Assembly (NCBI RefSeq): GCF_002006345.1
Contig: NZ_LZZM01000188.1
Location: 1-44,591 of the forward strand
DNA: 44,591 nt
Origin: Clostridium puniceum
Lineage (GTDB): Bacteria; Bacillota; Clostridia; Clostridiales; Clostridiaceae
Direction: 5' to 3'
Part shown: positions 1 to 8,387 of the stretch, one piece after another
Position numbering within the stretch: position 1 is the stretch's first letter
Layout of the letters: each line of letters begins with the position of its first letter
The notes under the pieces: model-generated
Seen by the model: only the letters and a program-made list of their open reading frames with translations
What the model was told of the DNA's origin: nothing
The model's database searches: none
Program-made: the position numbers and the translations under genes

Positions 1-105
1 ACATATATTATAGTAATTTAAAATTTATATATTATTAGCTTAATTTAATAAATGATTAAAAAAATTAATCAGTAATAAATTAAATTTATTAGTAATCATA
101 TAAAA

Positions 106-1800
106 CTATAATTTTAACTTCTGCATAGCTAAAGTTAGATCACAAGAAATTTGAGCACATTTTTTAGAAGCATTGACAATAGCTTCAGATTTTAATGATA
201 AATCATTTGCTGTATTAGCTATTTTAACAGCATCGTTAGCACTTTCACTAGATGAAATTGCAACATTATTTATGGCAGAAGTAATATCTTGTGTTGCAAG
301 TAACAAGTTTTTAGCTGTATTTTCTATATTTTGAGACATTTCAGCATAGTAAGTAGCATCTTTACTATAAGATTCACTCATATTAACAAAATCTTCATAA
401 TTATTAATTACCGTTTGATCAACAAATTTTAATATGTTAGAAGAATTTTCAGCTAAATTTTCTACAGCTGTTATTACTAATGAAGTTATTTCTCTAATTT
501 TTTCAGTTGTGCTATTTGATTCTTCAGCTAATTTTTTTATTTCATTAGCAACTACAGCAAATCCTCTACCAGATTCACCAGCCTTGTTTGCTTCTATGGA
601 AGCATTTAAAGATAATAAATTTGTTTGCTTGCTTATAGCAGCAATAGCATCTAATAATTCAGTTATATTATTAACTTTAGCAGATTCATCTATAGCGATC
701 TTTAACTTACTACTACTATCATCATAAATTTTAAGGGCTGCATTTTTAGACTCAATAGAGTTAACTTTTAAAATATCTGCCTTAATTTTTATTTCATTTG
801 AACGTAGTAGAGCTTTATTAGTATCACTTGATATATCTTCGACAGAGTTTTCCATTTCATGAACTGTTGAATTGATTTCTTCTGTAGATGCAGCAGTTTC
901 TTCTAAGCCAGCAGAAATTTGTTCTGTAGCAATGTTAACTTTTTCTACAATTGAATTTAATTCAGTTATTATAGAAGATAATTCGTTACTAGTATTAAAA
1001 GTTAAATCTGATTGTGATTCAACATTTTTAAGAATGCTTCTTATGTTATTTTGCATAAGGATTAAATTTTTAAACATAGAACCAGTTTCATCCTTAGCTT
1101 TTAAAGCTTTTTCATCTACTGAAACAGTAAAATCACCATTAGATAAAACAGCCAAATGATTATTAAAATTATGAATTGATTTAACTATAATTGCCCCTAA
1201 CTTACTAAAAATTAAGATACCTATAATAGCCATTGACAATAAAACCAATGCACTAATTGAAATTATTTTTAGGGTAGATTGTGCAATTACACTTGAGTCA
1301 ACACCAACAAACCACATGCCTATAATATTACCATTGGAATCTTTAATAGGCGAATACTGAGTCATTGTATCATTATTTAAAACTTTAGTTTTTCCAGTAA
1401 AAGTTTCTCCACCTTTTAATACTTTATTTATAACTTCATCAGAAGCTTTTGTTCCTATAGCTCTATTCCCCTTTTGGTCCAAAACGTTAGTAGAAACCCT
1501 TGTATCGTTTAAGAAGATAGTTACTAGTGTACTATTTTGTTCTTTAATAAAATCAGCTATTTCTGTATTGTCGTTAATGAGCATTTTTCCTTTGTAAAGT
1601 TTTCCATTAGATACATTCCAATCTCCAGGATATTTTGCATCCAAATATGCATAACCTAATTTGTTATTATGGGCTACTATTTTTTGATAGTCTGAATTAG
1701 CCATATTTGTAATATCAAGATAAAGAATAGTAAATATTCCTGTAGAAAATATTAATATAAGAATAATGAAGAATAGGACTAATTTTGCTTTGATTTTCAT
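106..1800 (-). CDS. Methyl-accepting chemotaxis protein with extracellular Cache-type sensor
   Basis: Membrane chemoreceptor, 564 aa, that should relay an extracellular ligand signal to CheA/CheW. Order seen: transmembrane segment at about residues 8-28; an extracellular domain at about 30-172 that looks like a single Cache domain (motifs such as FTGKTKV and [20 protein letters not shown]); a second transmembrane segment at about 176-198; a HAMP-like linker at about 199-255; then a long helical signalling domain. The hairpin tip is recognisable at about 389-425 ([19 protein letters not shown], then [18 protein letters not shown]); the usual IEAARAGE is IEANKAGE here. The ATG is supported by AGGAGG on the minus strand (positions 1810-1815). 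It is transcribed away from scpA and stands alone, with no chemotaxis genes beside it. The ligand cannot be deduced. Family assignment is secure. Confidence 0.95.
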   Translation of the reverse strand: MKIKAKLVLFFIILILIFSTGIFTILYLDITNMANSDYQKIVAHNNKLGYAYLDAKYPGDWNVSNGKLYKGKMLINDNTEIADFIKEQNSTLVTIFLNDTRVSTNVLDQKGNRAIGTKASDEVINKVLKGGETFTGKTKVLNNDTMTQYSPIKDSNGNIIGMWFVGVDSSVIAQSTLKIISISALVLLSMAIIGILIFSKLGAIIVKSIHNFNNHLAVLSNGDFTVSVDEKALKAKDETGSMFKNLILMQNNIRSILKNVESQSDLTFNTSNELSSIITELNSIVEKVNIATEQISAGLEETAASTEEINSTVHEMENSVEDISSDTNKALLRSNEIKIKADILKVNSIESKNAALKIYDDSSSKLKIAIDESAKVNNITELLDAIAAISKQTNLLSLNASIEANKAGESGRGFAVVANEIKKLAEESNSTTEKIREITSLVITAVENLAENSSNILKFVDQTVINNYEDFVNMSESYSKDATYYAEMSQNIENTAKNLLLATQDITSAINNVAISSSESANDAVKIANTANDLSLKSEAIVNASKKCAQISCDLTLAMQKLKL

Positions 1801-1972
1801 TTTATTTATCCTCCTGTAAAAATATAGAATATATATATAATTTTATAAAATATTTATAAAGTTAGTATAGCATAATTTAATACAAGTTCCTACAGAGAAC
1901 CTAAAATTACGCAATTTGAAAGAGAAATTTATTTATAGGGGTATTTTTAGGATAAATTGAAACCTTCTTGTT

Positions 1973-2001
1973 TTGAATCATATAAATTGCTATTATATAT
2001 A
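1973..2001 (+). promoter_or_regulatory. Possible sigma-A promoter for scpAB
   Basis: TTGAAT at 1973-1978 and TATATA at 1996-2001 are separated by 17 bp, 46 bp before the scpA start. A second overlapping candidate (TTGAAA at 1957-1962 with TATAAA 18 bp later) is also present. In DNA this AT-rich such matches arise by chance, so this is a plausible assignment only. Confidence 0.35.
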
Positions 2002-2047
2002 GTGAGTGCTAATTTTAAAAATATATAACGGAGGTAGAAAAAACTAT

Positions 2048-2794
2048 ATGGAACTTCCAAAGATTAAAATTAATGATTTTGAAGGGCCATTTGATTTATT
2101 ATTACATTTAATAAAGAAAAATCAAATGAGTATATATAATGTAAAAATATTTGAGATAACTAATCAATATTTAAACTATATAAATGAAATGAAGGAAATG
2201 GATTTAGAAATAACCTCTGAATTTATAGTAGTTGCTGCTACTTTAATAGAAATAAAATCTAAACATTTATTACCTAAACCTAAAAAGGAAGATGAAAATG
2301 AAGAAGATGATGAAAGAAACCTTATAGAAAAGCTTATAGTATATAAGAAGATAAAAGGTGTTTCTAGTTTCTTTAAAGAAAGATATATTAGTGCAGGTGA
2401 AGTATACGGAAAAAAACCAGAATTAATAGAAGACAAAAGAGAAGTAATTAGCACAAATGAATTATTTAAAGATATACACCTTATTGACCTATTCAATATT
2501 TATAATAATTTGCTAGAGATTTATAATAATAAGCAAAATAAAAATAATGTAATTCAAAAGAAAATATATGTAGATCAATATAAGATAGAAGACAAGTTGG
2601 AATATATAATGGAAAAGTTAAAAAAACAAAAAGCTGGCAATTTTTTTGAATTGATGGAAAGTTGCGAATGTAAATTAGAATGTGTTGTGACCTTCTTAGC
2701 TTTACTTGAAATGATTAAACAAAGGATGGTTAAGGTTTATCAAAGTGATAACTTTATGAATATATTAATTGAAAGGAGAGCAGAAGATGCATAA
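2048..2794 (+). CDS. scpA: Segregation and condensation protein A
   Basis: Kleisin subunit of the bacterial SMC condensin, which bridges the Smc heads and works with ScpB in chromosome segregation. The protein starts MELPKIKINDFEGPFDLLLHLI, the characteristic ScpA N-terminal segment, and ends in a winged-helix-like region (FFELMESCECKLECVVTFLALLE). With the ATG at 2048 it is 248 aa, the usual family length. The reading frame stays open upstream to 2006, but GGAGG at about 2030-2034 sits 13 nt before 2048 and the conserved N-terminus begins there, so the shorter form is chosen. The last 8 nt overlap scpB, indicating translational coupling. Highly confident. Confidence 0.96.
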   Translation: MELPKIKINDFEGPFDLLLHLIKKNQMSIYNVKIFEITNQYLNYINEMKEMDLEITSEFIVVAATLIEIKSKHLLPKPKKEDENEEDDERNLIEKLIVYKKIKGVSSFFKERYISAGEVYGKKPELIEDKREVISTNELFKDIHLIDLFNIYNNLLEIYNNKQNKNNVIQKKIYVDQYKIEDKLEYIMEKLKKQKAGNFFELMESCECKLECVVTFLALLEMIKQRMVKVYQSDNFMNILIERRAEDA

Positions 2795-3383
2795 TAAGGA
2801 AGGAATTCAAATTCCATTTTTAGATGATTTAAGAAAAAATTCGTTAAAATCGGCAATAGAAGCATTATTATTTACTAGTGGAGATCCGTTAAGTTTGCAG
2901 GATTTAGTAAATCATCTTGAAGAAAAATCCAAACTTATAGAAATTATTATTCAAGAAATGATGGAAGAATATGAAACTACCAACAGAGGAATAAAACTAA
3001 TATGTATAAAGGGAAGTTATCAATTAGTTACCAAATCAGAAAATGCAGATTATATACAAAAACTTTTAAAGAAAAATAAGAGACAATCACTATCTCAAGC
3101 ATCTATAGAAAGTTTAGCAATTGTAGCATATAAACAACCTATAACTAGAATAGATATTGATGAAATTAGAGGAGTTAAGTCTGAAAGTGCAATTCAAAGA
3201 CTTATAGAAAGAGAGCTTATAAAAGAAATAGGAAGATTGGAAGTGCCAGGAAGACCAATTTTATACGGAACAACAGAAGAATTTTTAAGACAATTTGAAT
3301 TGAAAGATTTACAAGAATTACCTTCCCTGGACTTATTTAGCGAAAACGATTTTCAAGATGATGAAATTGAAGAAAGTAAATAG
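2787..3383 (+). CDS. scpB: Segregation and condensation protein B
   Basis: Partner of ScpA in the Smc-ScpAB complex; it dimerises and stabilises ScpA on the Smc heads. The 198-aa protein contains the two winged-helix domains of the family; the most telling stretch is ASIESLAIVAYKQPITR followed by IDEIRGVKSESAIQRLIERE and GRPILYGTTEEFLRQF. The ATG at 2787 is preceded by GGAGAG at the right distance; a TTG at 2769 in the same frame lies upstream of that site and is unlikely. The start overlaps the scpA stop by 8 nt, so the two are one operon. The acidic C-terminal tail (ENDFQDDEIEESK) is typical of clostridial versions. Confidence 0.96.
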   Translation: MHNKEGIQIPFLDDLRKNSLKSAIEALLFTSGDPLSLQDLVNHLEEKSKLIEIIIQEMMEEYETTNRGIKLICIKGSYQLVTKSENADYIQKLLKKNKRQSLSQASIESLAIVAYKQPITRIDIDEIRGVKSESAIQRLIERELIKEIGRLEVPGRPILYGTTEEFLRQFELKDLQELPSLDLFSENDFQDDEIEESK

Positions 3384-3463
3384 AATTATAAATTATTATC
3401 TAATTTAAAATATTTAGAATGAAATTTAACATAATATATATTTGATTTGATAAATAATTAAGT

Positions 3464-3506
3464 AGAGAAATAGTATACTGAAAAATCAGCAAACTATTTC
3501 TCTTTT
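3464..3506. terminator. Terminator between convergent scpB and ytfJ
   Basis: An 11-bp perfect inverted repeat (AGAGAAATAGT at 3464-3474, ACTATTTCTCT at 3493-3503) followed by T's lies between two convergent operons. It probably serves scpB and may also work for ytfJ on the other strand. Confidence 0.75.
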
Positions 3507-3529
3507 AAATTTAAAAAATTAGGAGCTAA

Positions 3530-4018
3530 TTAAATATTATTAATATCGCTAGAATAATTCTCTTTACTTATATTTTCAGTAGAATTACTATTAGCGTTAC
3601 TATTATTATTACCAGTAGTTGAGTTTTTATTCTTATTACACATATCTTTTACTAAACTTTTTATAATATCTAAGACTTGAGGAACTGTATCAACTATTCT
3701 ATCATAAGTAGTATCTTGATTTACAGGCAACATTCTAACACCATCTTCTTTAACTACTAAAAAGGCCACAGGCCTTACAGATACACCAGCTCCAGAGCCA
3801 CCACCAAAAGGAAATATTGTATTATTGGGATTCCCATTTTGACAAGAATATTCACTACCTCCAGATGCAAAACCAAAAGACAATTTAGAAACCGGAATTA
3901 TATAAGATCCATTTTTAGTTTCTACAGCTGTTCCTATAACAGTATTTACATCCACCATATTTTTAAGATTTTCCATAGTACTTTTAATTAAATTTTCAAC
4001 TTGTTGTTCGTTTGACAT
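3530..4018 (-). CDS. ytfJ: Spore protein YtfJ (GerW family)
   Basis: Sporulation protein of the YtfJ/GerW family, linked in Bacillus to forespore expression and germination. Seen: N-terminal MSNEQQVENLIKSTMENLKN, the family core IPVSKLSFGFASGGSEY, and the glycine-rich FPFGGGSGAGVSVRPVAFLV with the following DGVRMLPV. The C-terminal tail is low-complexity Asn/Ser. Length is 162 aa from the ATG at 4018. The start is not fully settled: the nearest Shine-Dalgarno (GGGAGG on the minus strand, 4043-4048) is 24 nt from that ATG but 12 nt from an in-frame TTG at 4028-4030, and a short GC hairpin lies between (see its own entry). It follows the DUF2953 gene with a 9-nt gap from the TTG, so the pair is one operon. 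Confidence 0.93.
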   Translation of the reverse strand: MSNEQQVENLIKSTMENLKNMVDVNTVIGTAVETKNGSYIIPVSKLSFGFASGGSEYSCQNGNPNNTIFPFGGGSGAGVSVRPVAFLVVKEDGVRMLPVNQDTTYDRIVDTVPQVLDIIKSLVKDMCNKNKNSTTGNNNSNANSNSTENISKENYSSDINNI

Positions 4019-4022
4019 AATA

Positions 4023-4040
4023 AGCCCCAATCAAGGGGTT
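4023..4040 (-). promoter_or_regulatory. GC hairpin between ytfJ ribosome binding site and ATG
   Basis: AGCCCC and GGGGTT pair around a 6-nt loop (6 bp including one G-U), in a region otherwise nearly free of G/C. It separates the GGGAGG site, which overlaps the stop codon of the upstream gene, from the ytfJ ATG. If folded, it would shorten the effective spacing to roughly 10 nt; it also contains the alternative TTG start. Any functional role is inferred. Confidence 0.35.
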
Positions 4041-4597
4041 CACCTCCCTTGCTTTTTTATAAGTTTAAATAAAAAAAATATTATATATATAGCATTAGCA
4101 AATGATAAGAAAAATATACTTGATGTTTCAATTTTTAGTAAAAATTTATCTTCAAATATTGGATTTATTTTCATATTAAATTTATGAAGATTAAATGGAA
4201 TATTTAAAAGAAGATAAATTAAAGATGGAGCTTGGCATAAAATTCCATAAAAAATTGCAGTTTTAGCAGCATCATTAAGAGAATAATCAAAAAATAAGTC
4301 TATTTTTAATAATGGTTTAAATTTTGAATTGTATAACTTTGAAATTAAAACTTTATACTCTAAAGATTTAAAGTTTATGTTTTTATAAAATATTTTAAAA
4401 ATATTAGGCTGATTCTCTATTGTAGACTTAGCTTTATGAACAAGTTTTTTTTTTGTTTCAGATTTTTTACGAGAAATAATAGTAAATCCATATAATTTTA
4501 TATAATAATTTATTTGGGAATAGTAAATATTAATTTTAATAGGAATAGGTATAAGAAATATTGATAAAACTATGAAGAAGATAAAAAATAATTTCAT
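4040..4597 (-). CDS. ytfI: DUF2953 membrane protein (YtfI-like)
   Basis: 185-aa protein of unknown biochemical role, recognised mainly by its place: a DUF2953 protein (YtfI in Bacillus) directly upstream of ytfJ is a conserved arrangement in spore formers. An N-terminal hydrophobic segment (residues about 2-20, FFIFFIVLSIFLIPIPIKI) is followed by a basic region, a middle segment with short beta-like stretches and the family-like FKPLLKIDLFFDYSLNDAAKTA, then a C-terminal hydrophobic segment at about 160-178. The minus-strand ribosome binding site GGAGG lies just upstream of the ATG. The assignment is based on context plus overall form, so it is less certain than that of its partner. Confidence 0.8.
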   Translation of the reverse strand: MKLFFIFFIVLSIFLIPIPIKINIYYSQINYYIKLYGFTIISRKKSETKKKLVHKAKSTIENQPNIFKIFYKNINFKSLEYKVLISKLYNSKFKPLLKIDLFFDYSLNDAAKTAIFYGILCQAPSLIYLLLNIPFNLHKFNMKINPIFEDKFLLKIETSSIFFLSFANAIYIIFFLFKLIKKQGR

Positions 4598-4741
4598 AAA
4601 AATCCTCCAAACTCGTATATTTCATAAGTATTGACTAATAAAAAAAAAATAAACATAAAAAAATACTAAAACTAGGTTTAAAAAATAATTTTCAAGGTAA
4701 ACTAGAAACAAATAGTAAGTAAGATTAGAAGGTGATTAATA

Positions 4742-5596
4742 ATGAGGAAAGGTATTAAAATTATTTCAATAATATTACTCAGCCTTATTTTTACTCAAGT
4801 TTTAGGTATAAGTGCAAATGCAAAAAGTAAAGATTATAAAAATTTTAGAGTAAATGCAAGATGTGCAATTGCTTTAGACAAAGAAAGCGGTACTATTTTA
4901 TATGAACAAAATGCTTATGAAATTGTACCAATGGCAAGTACAACCAAAATATTAACTGCACTTATTGCTATTGAACAAGGAAATTTAGATAAAAAAGTTA
5001 CTATAAGTAAAAAGGCAGCAGGTATTAGAGGCTCTACTGTTGGATATAAGGCAAATGAAGAGATCACTTTAAGAGAATTAACTTTTGGACTTATGTTTAA
5101 ATCTGGAAATGATGCTGCCATAGCTATAGCGGAAGAATTAGGAAAATCTACAGAAGGATTTGCAGAGATAATGAATCATTATGCTAGAGGAATTGGAATA
5201 TTGGATTCACATTTTGAATCTCCTCATGGCTTAGATAGCAGTCAGCATTACTCTTCAGCTTATGATTTAGCAATATTAACAGCTAAAGGCATGGACTATG
5301 ATTTGTTTAGAGAAATTGTTGGAAGTAAACAAATTTCAAAAGAAAAATACAATTTTACAAGAGACTACAATAATATAAACAAAATACTTTGGAGAATTCC
5401 AGAGGCAAATGGTGTAAAAACAGGATATACAGGTCAGGCAGGGAAATGTTTAGTTTCTTCTGTTAATAATAATGGAAAGGATGTTATAATCGTAGTTTTA
5501 AATTGCCCAGATAGATGGAATGTAACAGAAGAGATTTATAAACATGTATTAGAAAAAGTTGCATTTGGTAGTTGTACAGTTAAAGAATTAATATAG
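4742..5596 (+). CDS. D-alanyl-D-alanine carboxypeptidase (serine, S11 family), short form
   Basis: Secreted penicillin-binding protein that trims the terminal D-Ala of peptidoglycan stem peptides. A signal peptide occupies residues 1-27 (hydrophobic core 7-22, ending SANA). All three active-site motifs are present: S66-T-T-K69, S121-G-N123 and K226-T-G228, and HGLDSSQHYSSAYDLA matches the family. At 284 aa it lacks the C-terminal domain and amphipathic membrane anchor of PBP5/DacF enzymes, which are usually 380-400 aa, so it may be released or only loosely held. It lies next to the ytfI-ytfJ sporulation pair, and DacF-type enzymes are often sporulation-linked, but no sporulation promoter was identified. 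AAGGTG precedes the start; a strong terminator follows. Confidence 0.92.
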   Translation: MRKGIKIISIILLSLIFTQVLGISANAKSKDYKNFRVNARCAIALDKESGTILYEQNAYEIVPMASTTKILTALIAIEQGNLDKKVTISKKAAGIRGSTVGYKANEEITLRELTFGLMFKSGNDAAIAIAEELGKSTEGFAEIMNHYARGIGILDSHFESPHGLDSSQHYSSAYDLAILTAKGMDYDLFREIVGSKQISKEKYNFTRDYNNINKILWRIPEANGVKTGYTGQAGKCLVSSVNNNGKDVIIVVLNCPDRWNVTEEIYKHVLEKVAFGSCTVKELI

Positions 5597-5650
5597 AAGT
5601 TTGTAGTAGATAGTTTTTGAAAAATTACTATCTATTACAAACTTTTACTT
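5597..5650 (+). terminator. Rho-independent terminator after the carboxypeptidase gene
   Basis: An 18-bp stem with a single G-U pair (5597-5614 with 5627-5644) begins immediately after the stop codon and is followed by a T-rich stretch. Confidence 0.85.
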
Positions 5651-5718
5651 TATTAGTATCAAAATAATTTTTTTGAAATAATCTATTACTAGGAGCAATT
5701 TTATCTAAAGGAGAAAAA

Positions 5719-6708
5719 ATGATAAAAGAAGCCATTGATTGTATAGATGCTGGAACTGAATACTGCCCTTGCAAATTGGCAGAACACGGACAATGCTTAA
5801 TTTGTTCACAATGTCAAGGAAAAGTATTTTGTGATTGTTTAAATTGGAAGGGGGTTTGTATATATCAAGAACTTTACAATAATGCTAATAAAGCAAAAGA
5901 CGGACGCAAAACTTATAACTGTATTGTTACTGAAGTCGTCAATTATAAAAATAGTTTAATTGTTATTAAATTTAAAGCACTTCACAAATTAGTTTTAGAT
6001 TTAGTTAAGCCTGGAAGTTATATATTTATACGAACAGATGAAAACAATTATTTTGATATTCCTATTTCTATTATGAATTCAGATATAGAAAATGATGTTA
6101 TTACCATTGCAATTGAAATTAGAGGTATAAAGACTAATAAATTACTAAGTATAAAAACAGATGAAAACATAGTAATTAGAGGCCCATATTGGAATGGAGT
6201 ATTTGGAATTAAAAATATATTAGATCAAAAAGACAACAAAACATTAGTTCTTGCAAGAGGTATTGGATTAGCTCCTATGATGCCTGTAATAAGAAAATTG
6301 ATTTCCCAAAATAATAAGGTACAGATATTAATAGATAAAAATCCTTTTGAAATGAATTTCGCAAGCGAATTTTTAAGTGAATATAATGTAAGTATATTTG
6401 AGAATTCCTTATTTGAAAAAGGTACACTTTCAGATTATGCAAAAGTTATAATTAAAGATTTACTTAAAGAAGGAGTAACGTACATTCACATAGCAGGTGC
6501 TGATATTTTAACTTATAGTGTTATTAATTATTTAAATGATATTAATAGAAATGATGTCTCCCTTTCTTGCTGTAATAACTTTAAAATGTGCTGTGGAGAA
6601 GGTATTTGTGGTGCTTGCACTTCAAGATTCTCAGGGCATAGAGTAAAAAGATTCTGTAAAGAACAGGCTGATCCAAGAAGTATTTTTGAAGGGAGAAGAT
6701 TTATATGA
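5719..6708 (+). CDS. PyrK-like flavin/[2Fe-2S] electron-transfer protein with Cys-rich N-terminus
   Basis: 329-aa oxidoreductase subunit of the ferredoxin-NADP reductase / dihydroorotate dehydrogenase electron-transfer (PyrK) type. Middle: a FAD-binding barrel (about 70-160; KPGSYIFIRTDENNYFDIPISI) and a nucleotide-binding part (LARGIGLAPMMPVIRKL). C-terminus: a 2Fe-2S Cys cluster, CCNNFKMCCGEGICGACTSR with a later Cys (KRFCKEQ), as in PyrK. The N-terminus is unusual: nine Cys in the first 47 residues (positions 8, 16, 18, 26, 29, 32, 38, 40, 47), suggesting an extra iron-sulfur or zinc site. No pyrimidine genes are nearby, so a PyrK role is unlikely. Its stop overlaps the following flavoprotein gene by 4 nt, so the two probably form one enzyme. 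AAAGGAG precedes the ATG. Substrate unknown. Confidence 0.85.
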   Translation: MIKEAIDCIDAGTEYCPCKLAEHGQCLICSQCQGKVFCDCLNWKGVCIYQELYNNANKAKDGRKTYNCIVTEVVNYKNSLIVIKFKALHKLVLDLVKPGSYIFIRTDENNYFDIPISIMNSDIENDVITIAIEIRGIKTNKLLSIKTDENIVIRGPYWNGVFGIKNILDQKDNKTLVLARGIGLAPMMPVIRKLISQNNKVQILIDKNPFEMNFASEFLSEYNVSIFENSLFEKGTLSDYAKVIIKDLLKEGVTYIHIAGADILTYSVINYLNDINRNDVSLSCCNNFKMCCGEGICGACTSRFSGHRVKRFCKEQADPRSIFEGRRFI

Positions 6709-7982
6709 AAGTTGTTATTATTGGAGGCGGCTGGTCTGGATGTGCCGCTGCAGTTTCAAGCAAAAAAGCAGGTGCTGATGTTATTATAATAGAAAAAACG
6801 GATTTATTACTTGGACTTGGTAATGTAGGGGGAATAATGCGTAATAATGGACGTTTTACTGCGTCAGAAGAATTAATGGCTTTAGGCTCAGGAGAGTTAA
6901 TAGAAATTACCGATAGAGTCGCAGTCCATAGTAATATAGATTTTCCGGGGCATAAACATGCAACTCTTTATAATGTAAATATGATTGAGGGTAAAGTTTA
7001 TAAGTATTTAAAATCTTTAAATATAAATATTATGATGGAAAGCAGAGTAAATAATATTAACTTTGACGGACAAAAAATTAAAGGTGTTTATCTAAGTGAT
7101 GGTACTTATATAGAAGGTGATGTATTTATTGAAACGACTGGTACCACAGGTCCAATGGGAAACTGTTTGCGTTATGGTAATGGCTGTTCTATGTGTGTCC
7201 TAAGGTGTCCATCCTTTGGACCTAGAATAAGTATTAGTGAAAGATGTGGTGTTTCAGATATTCAAGGGGAAAGAGGTGATGACATTTTAGGTGCATTTTC
7301 TGGATCATGCAAGTTAGCTAAGGAAAGTTTATCTAATGAAATTAAAGATGAATTAGATTCCAAGGGAGTTGTTATCTTAAAAGTTCCTAAGGAAGATATA
7401 AATTATGAGAAGCTAAATACTAAGGTATGCCAACAATATGCGTTAAAAGAATTTGCAGAAAATATAATTCTTCTTGATACAGGTCATGCTAAGCTAATGA
7501 CAACCTATTATCCATTGCATAAGTTGAGAAAAATAAAAGGATTAGAAAATGCAAAATACGTTGATCCATATGCAGGAAGTAAAGGAAATTCAATTAGATA
7601 TTTATCAGTTGCCCCAAGAACTAATGATTTAAAAGTTATAGGTGTAGATAATTTATTTTGTGCTGGAGAAAAAAGTGGATTATTCGTTGGTCATACTGAA
7701 GCAATTTGTACTGGAACTTTAGCTGGTTATAATTCTGTAAGACTAGCTCTTGGAATGCCACTTTTAATATTACCTTCATCTATTGCCATTGGGGATATAA
7801 TAACTTATGCAAATGAAAGAGCTAGAACTAGAGAAGGAAGAAAAGATAGATATACTTTTGCTGGCTCAGTATACTTTAAGAGGATGCAAGAGCTTAATCT
7901 TTATACAACTGATAAAGATGAAATTAAAGCAAAAATCAAAAAGTTTAATTTAGACAATATTTTCAATCAAAAGTTATGTTAG
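6705..7982 (+). CDS. FAD-dependent oxidoreductase, GidA-like fold, partner of the preceding gene
   Basis: 425-aa flavoprotein. The N-terminus is a Rossmann FAD motif (VVIIGGGWSGCAAAVSSKKAG with the acidic end IIIEK). The C-terminal half carries the second FAD segment NLFCAGEKSGLFVGHTEA, the arrangement seen in GidA/TrmFO-like and related dehydrogenases. A Cys-rich stretch near residues 150-170 (CLRYGNGCSMCVLRCPSFG) could hold a cluster or an active-site thiol. True MnmG and TrmFO are longer or carry other signature motifs, so a tRNA-modifying role is not claimed. The ATGA overlap with the upstream gene suggests a two-subunit enzyme in which that subunit passes electrons to or from this FAD. 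A strong terminator follows, so the operon has two genes. Substrate unknown. Confidence 0.82.
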   Translation: MKVVIIGGGWSGCAAAVSSKKAGADVIIIEKTDLLLGLGNVGGIMRNNGRFTASEELMALGSGELIEITDRVAVHSNIDFPGHKHATLYNVNMIEGKVYKYLKSLNINIMMESRVNNINFDGQKIKGVYLSDGTYIEGDVFIETTGTTGPMGNCLRYGNGCSMCVLRCPSFGPRISISERCGVSDIQGERGDDILGAFSGSCKLAKESLSNEIKDELDSKGVVILKVPKEDINYEKLNTKVCQQYALKEFAENIILLDTGHAKLMTTYYPLHKLRKIKGLENAKYVDPYAGSKGNSIRYLSVAPRTNDLKVIGVDNLFCAGEKSGLFVGHTEAICTGTLAGYNSVRLALGMPLLILPSSIAIGDIITYANERARTREGRKDRYTFAGSVYFKRMQELNLYTTDKDEIKAKIKKFNLDNIFNQKLC

Positions 7983-7986
7983 AGTG

Positions 7987-8030
7987 AATTCTTATAGGTT
8001 GCCTATGATTAGGTAGCCTATAAGAATTTT
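7987..8030 (+). terminator. Terminator of the flavoprotein operon
   Basis: A near-perfect 18-bp stem (7987-8004 with 8011-8028) with a 6-nt loop, ending in T's, starts 4 nt after the stop codon. Confidence 0.85.
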
Positions 8031-8387
8031 AAATTATTTAGGAATACAAACATAGGCTTAGATAAAAAAATTAAGAGATATTTTTTGTAAGGATAGAAAA
8101 ATTTATTTTTGACTCAACAAATATGTAAATGAGGCATAGCCTTTATAATTTAGTAGTAAATAAATGTGGAAATACAATTAATTATAATATAATCGCTGCC
8201 CTATTTTCATTTGGAGAAAGTTATAATTTTATAGAAGTAATATTTAATTTTAAAATATTATTTCATCATAGCATGAAAGATATCTATAAATGATGTATAA
8301 TATTAGAGCATGTAGAAAAAGAAAGCAATTTTTATAAGCAGCAATGAAAGTTATATGATGTATAGATATTTTAAGGAGAAGACAAAG
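8031..8387. other. Intergenic region before the EutH-like gene
   Basis: No reading frame with coding character was seen on either strand. An extended -10-like TGTATAAT near 8292-8299 is the best promoter hint, but no good -35 accompanies it. No riboswitch, notably no adenosylcobalamin-type structure, was recognised. Confidence 0.4.

Noticed and set aside
1..105. Small inverted repeat (TGATTAA/TTAATCA, 53-71) as terminator of the chemoreceptor gene
   Set aside because: Only 7 bp, all but two A/T, and no T-run on the minus strand; too weak to call.
434..1159. Open frames on the plus strand inside the chemoreceptor gene
   Set aside because: They are antisense to a well-supported receptor gene, lack ribosome sites and have no recognisable domains.
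5719..6708. PyrK of pyrimidine synthesis
   Set aside because: No pyrD or other pyr genes are adjacent, and the Cys-rich N-terminus is not part of PyrK.
6705..7982. FAD protein as MnmG or TrmFO tRNA-modifying enzyme
   Set aside because: It shares only the general FAD fold; its length, Cys cluster and coupling to a PyrK-like subunit do not fit those enzymes.
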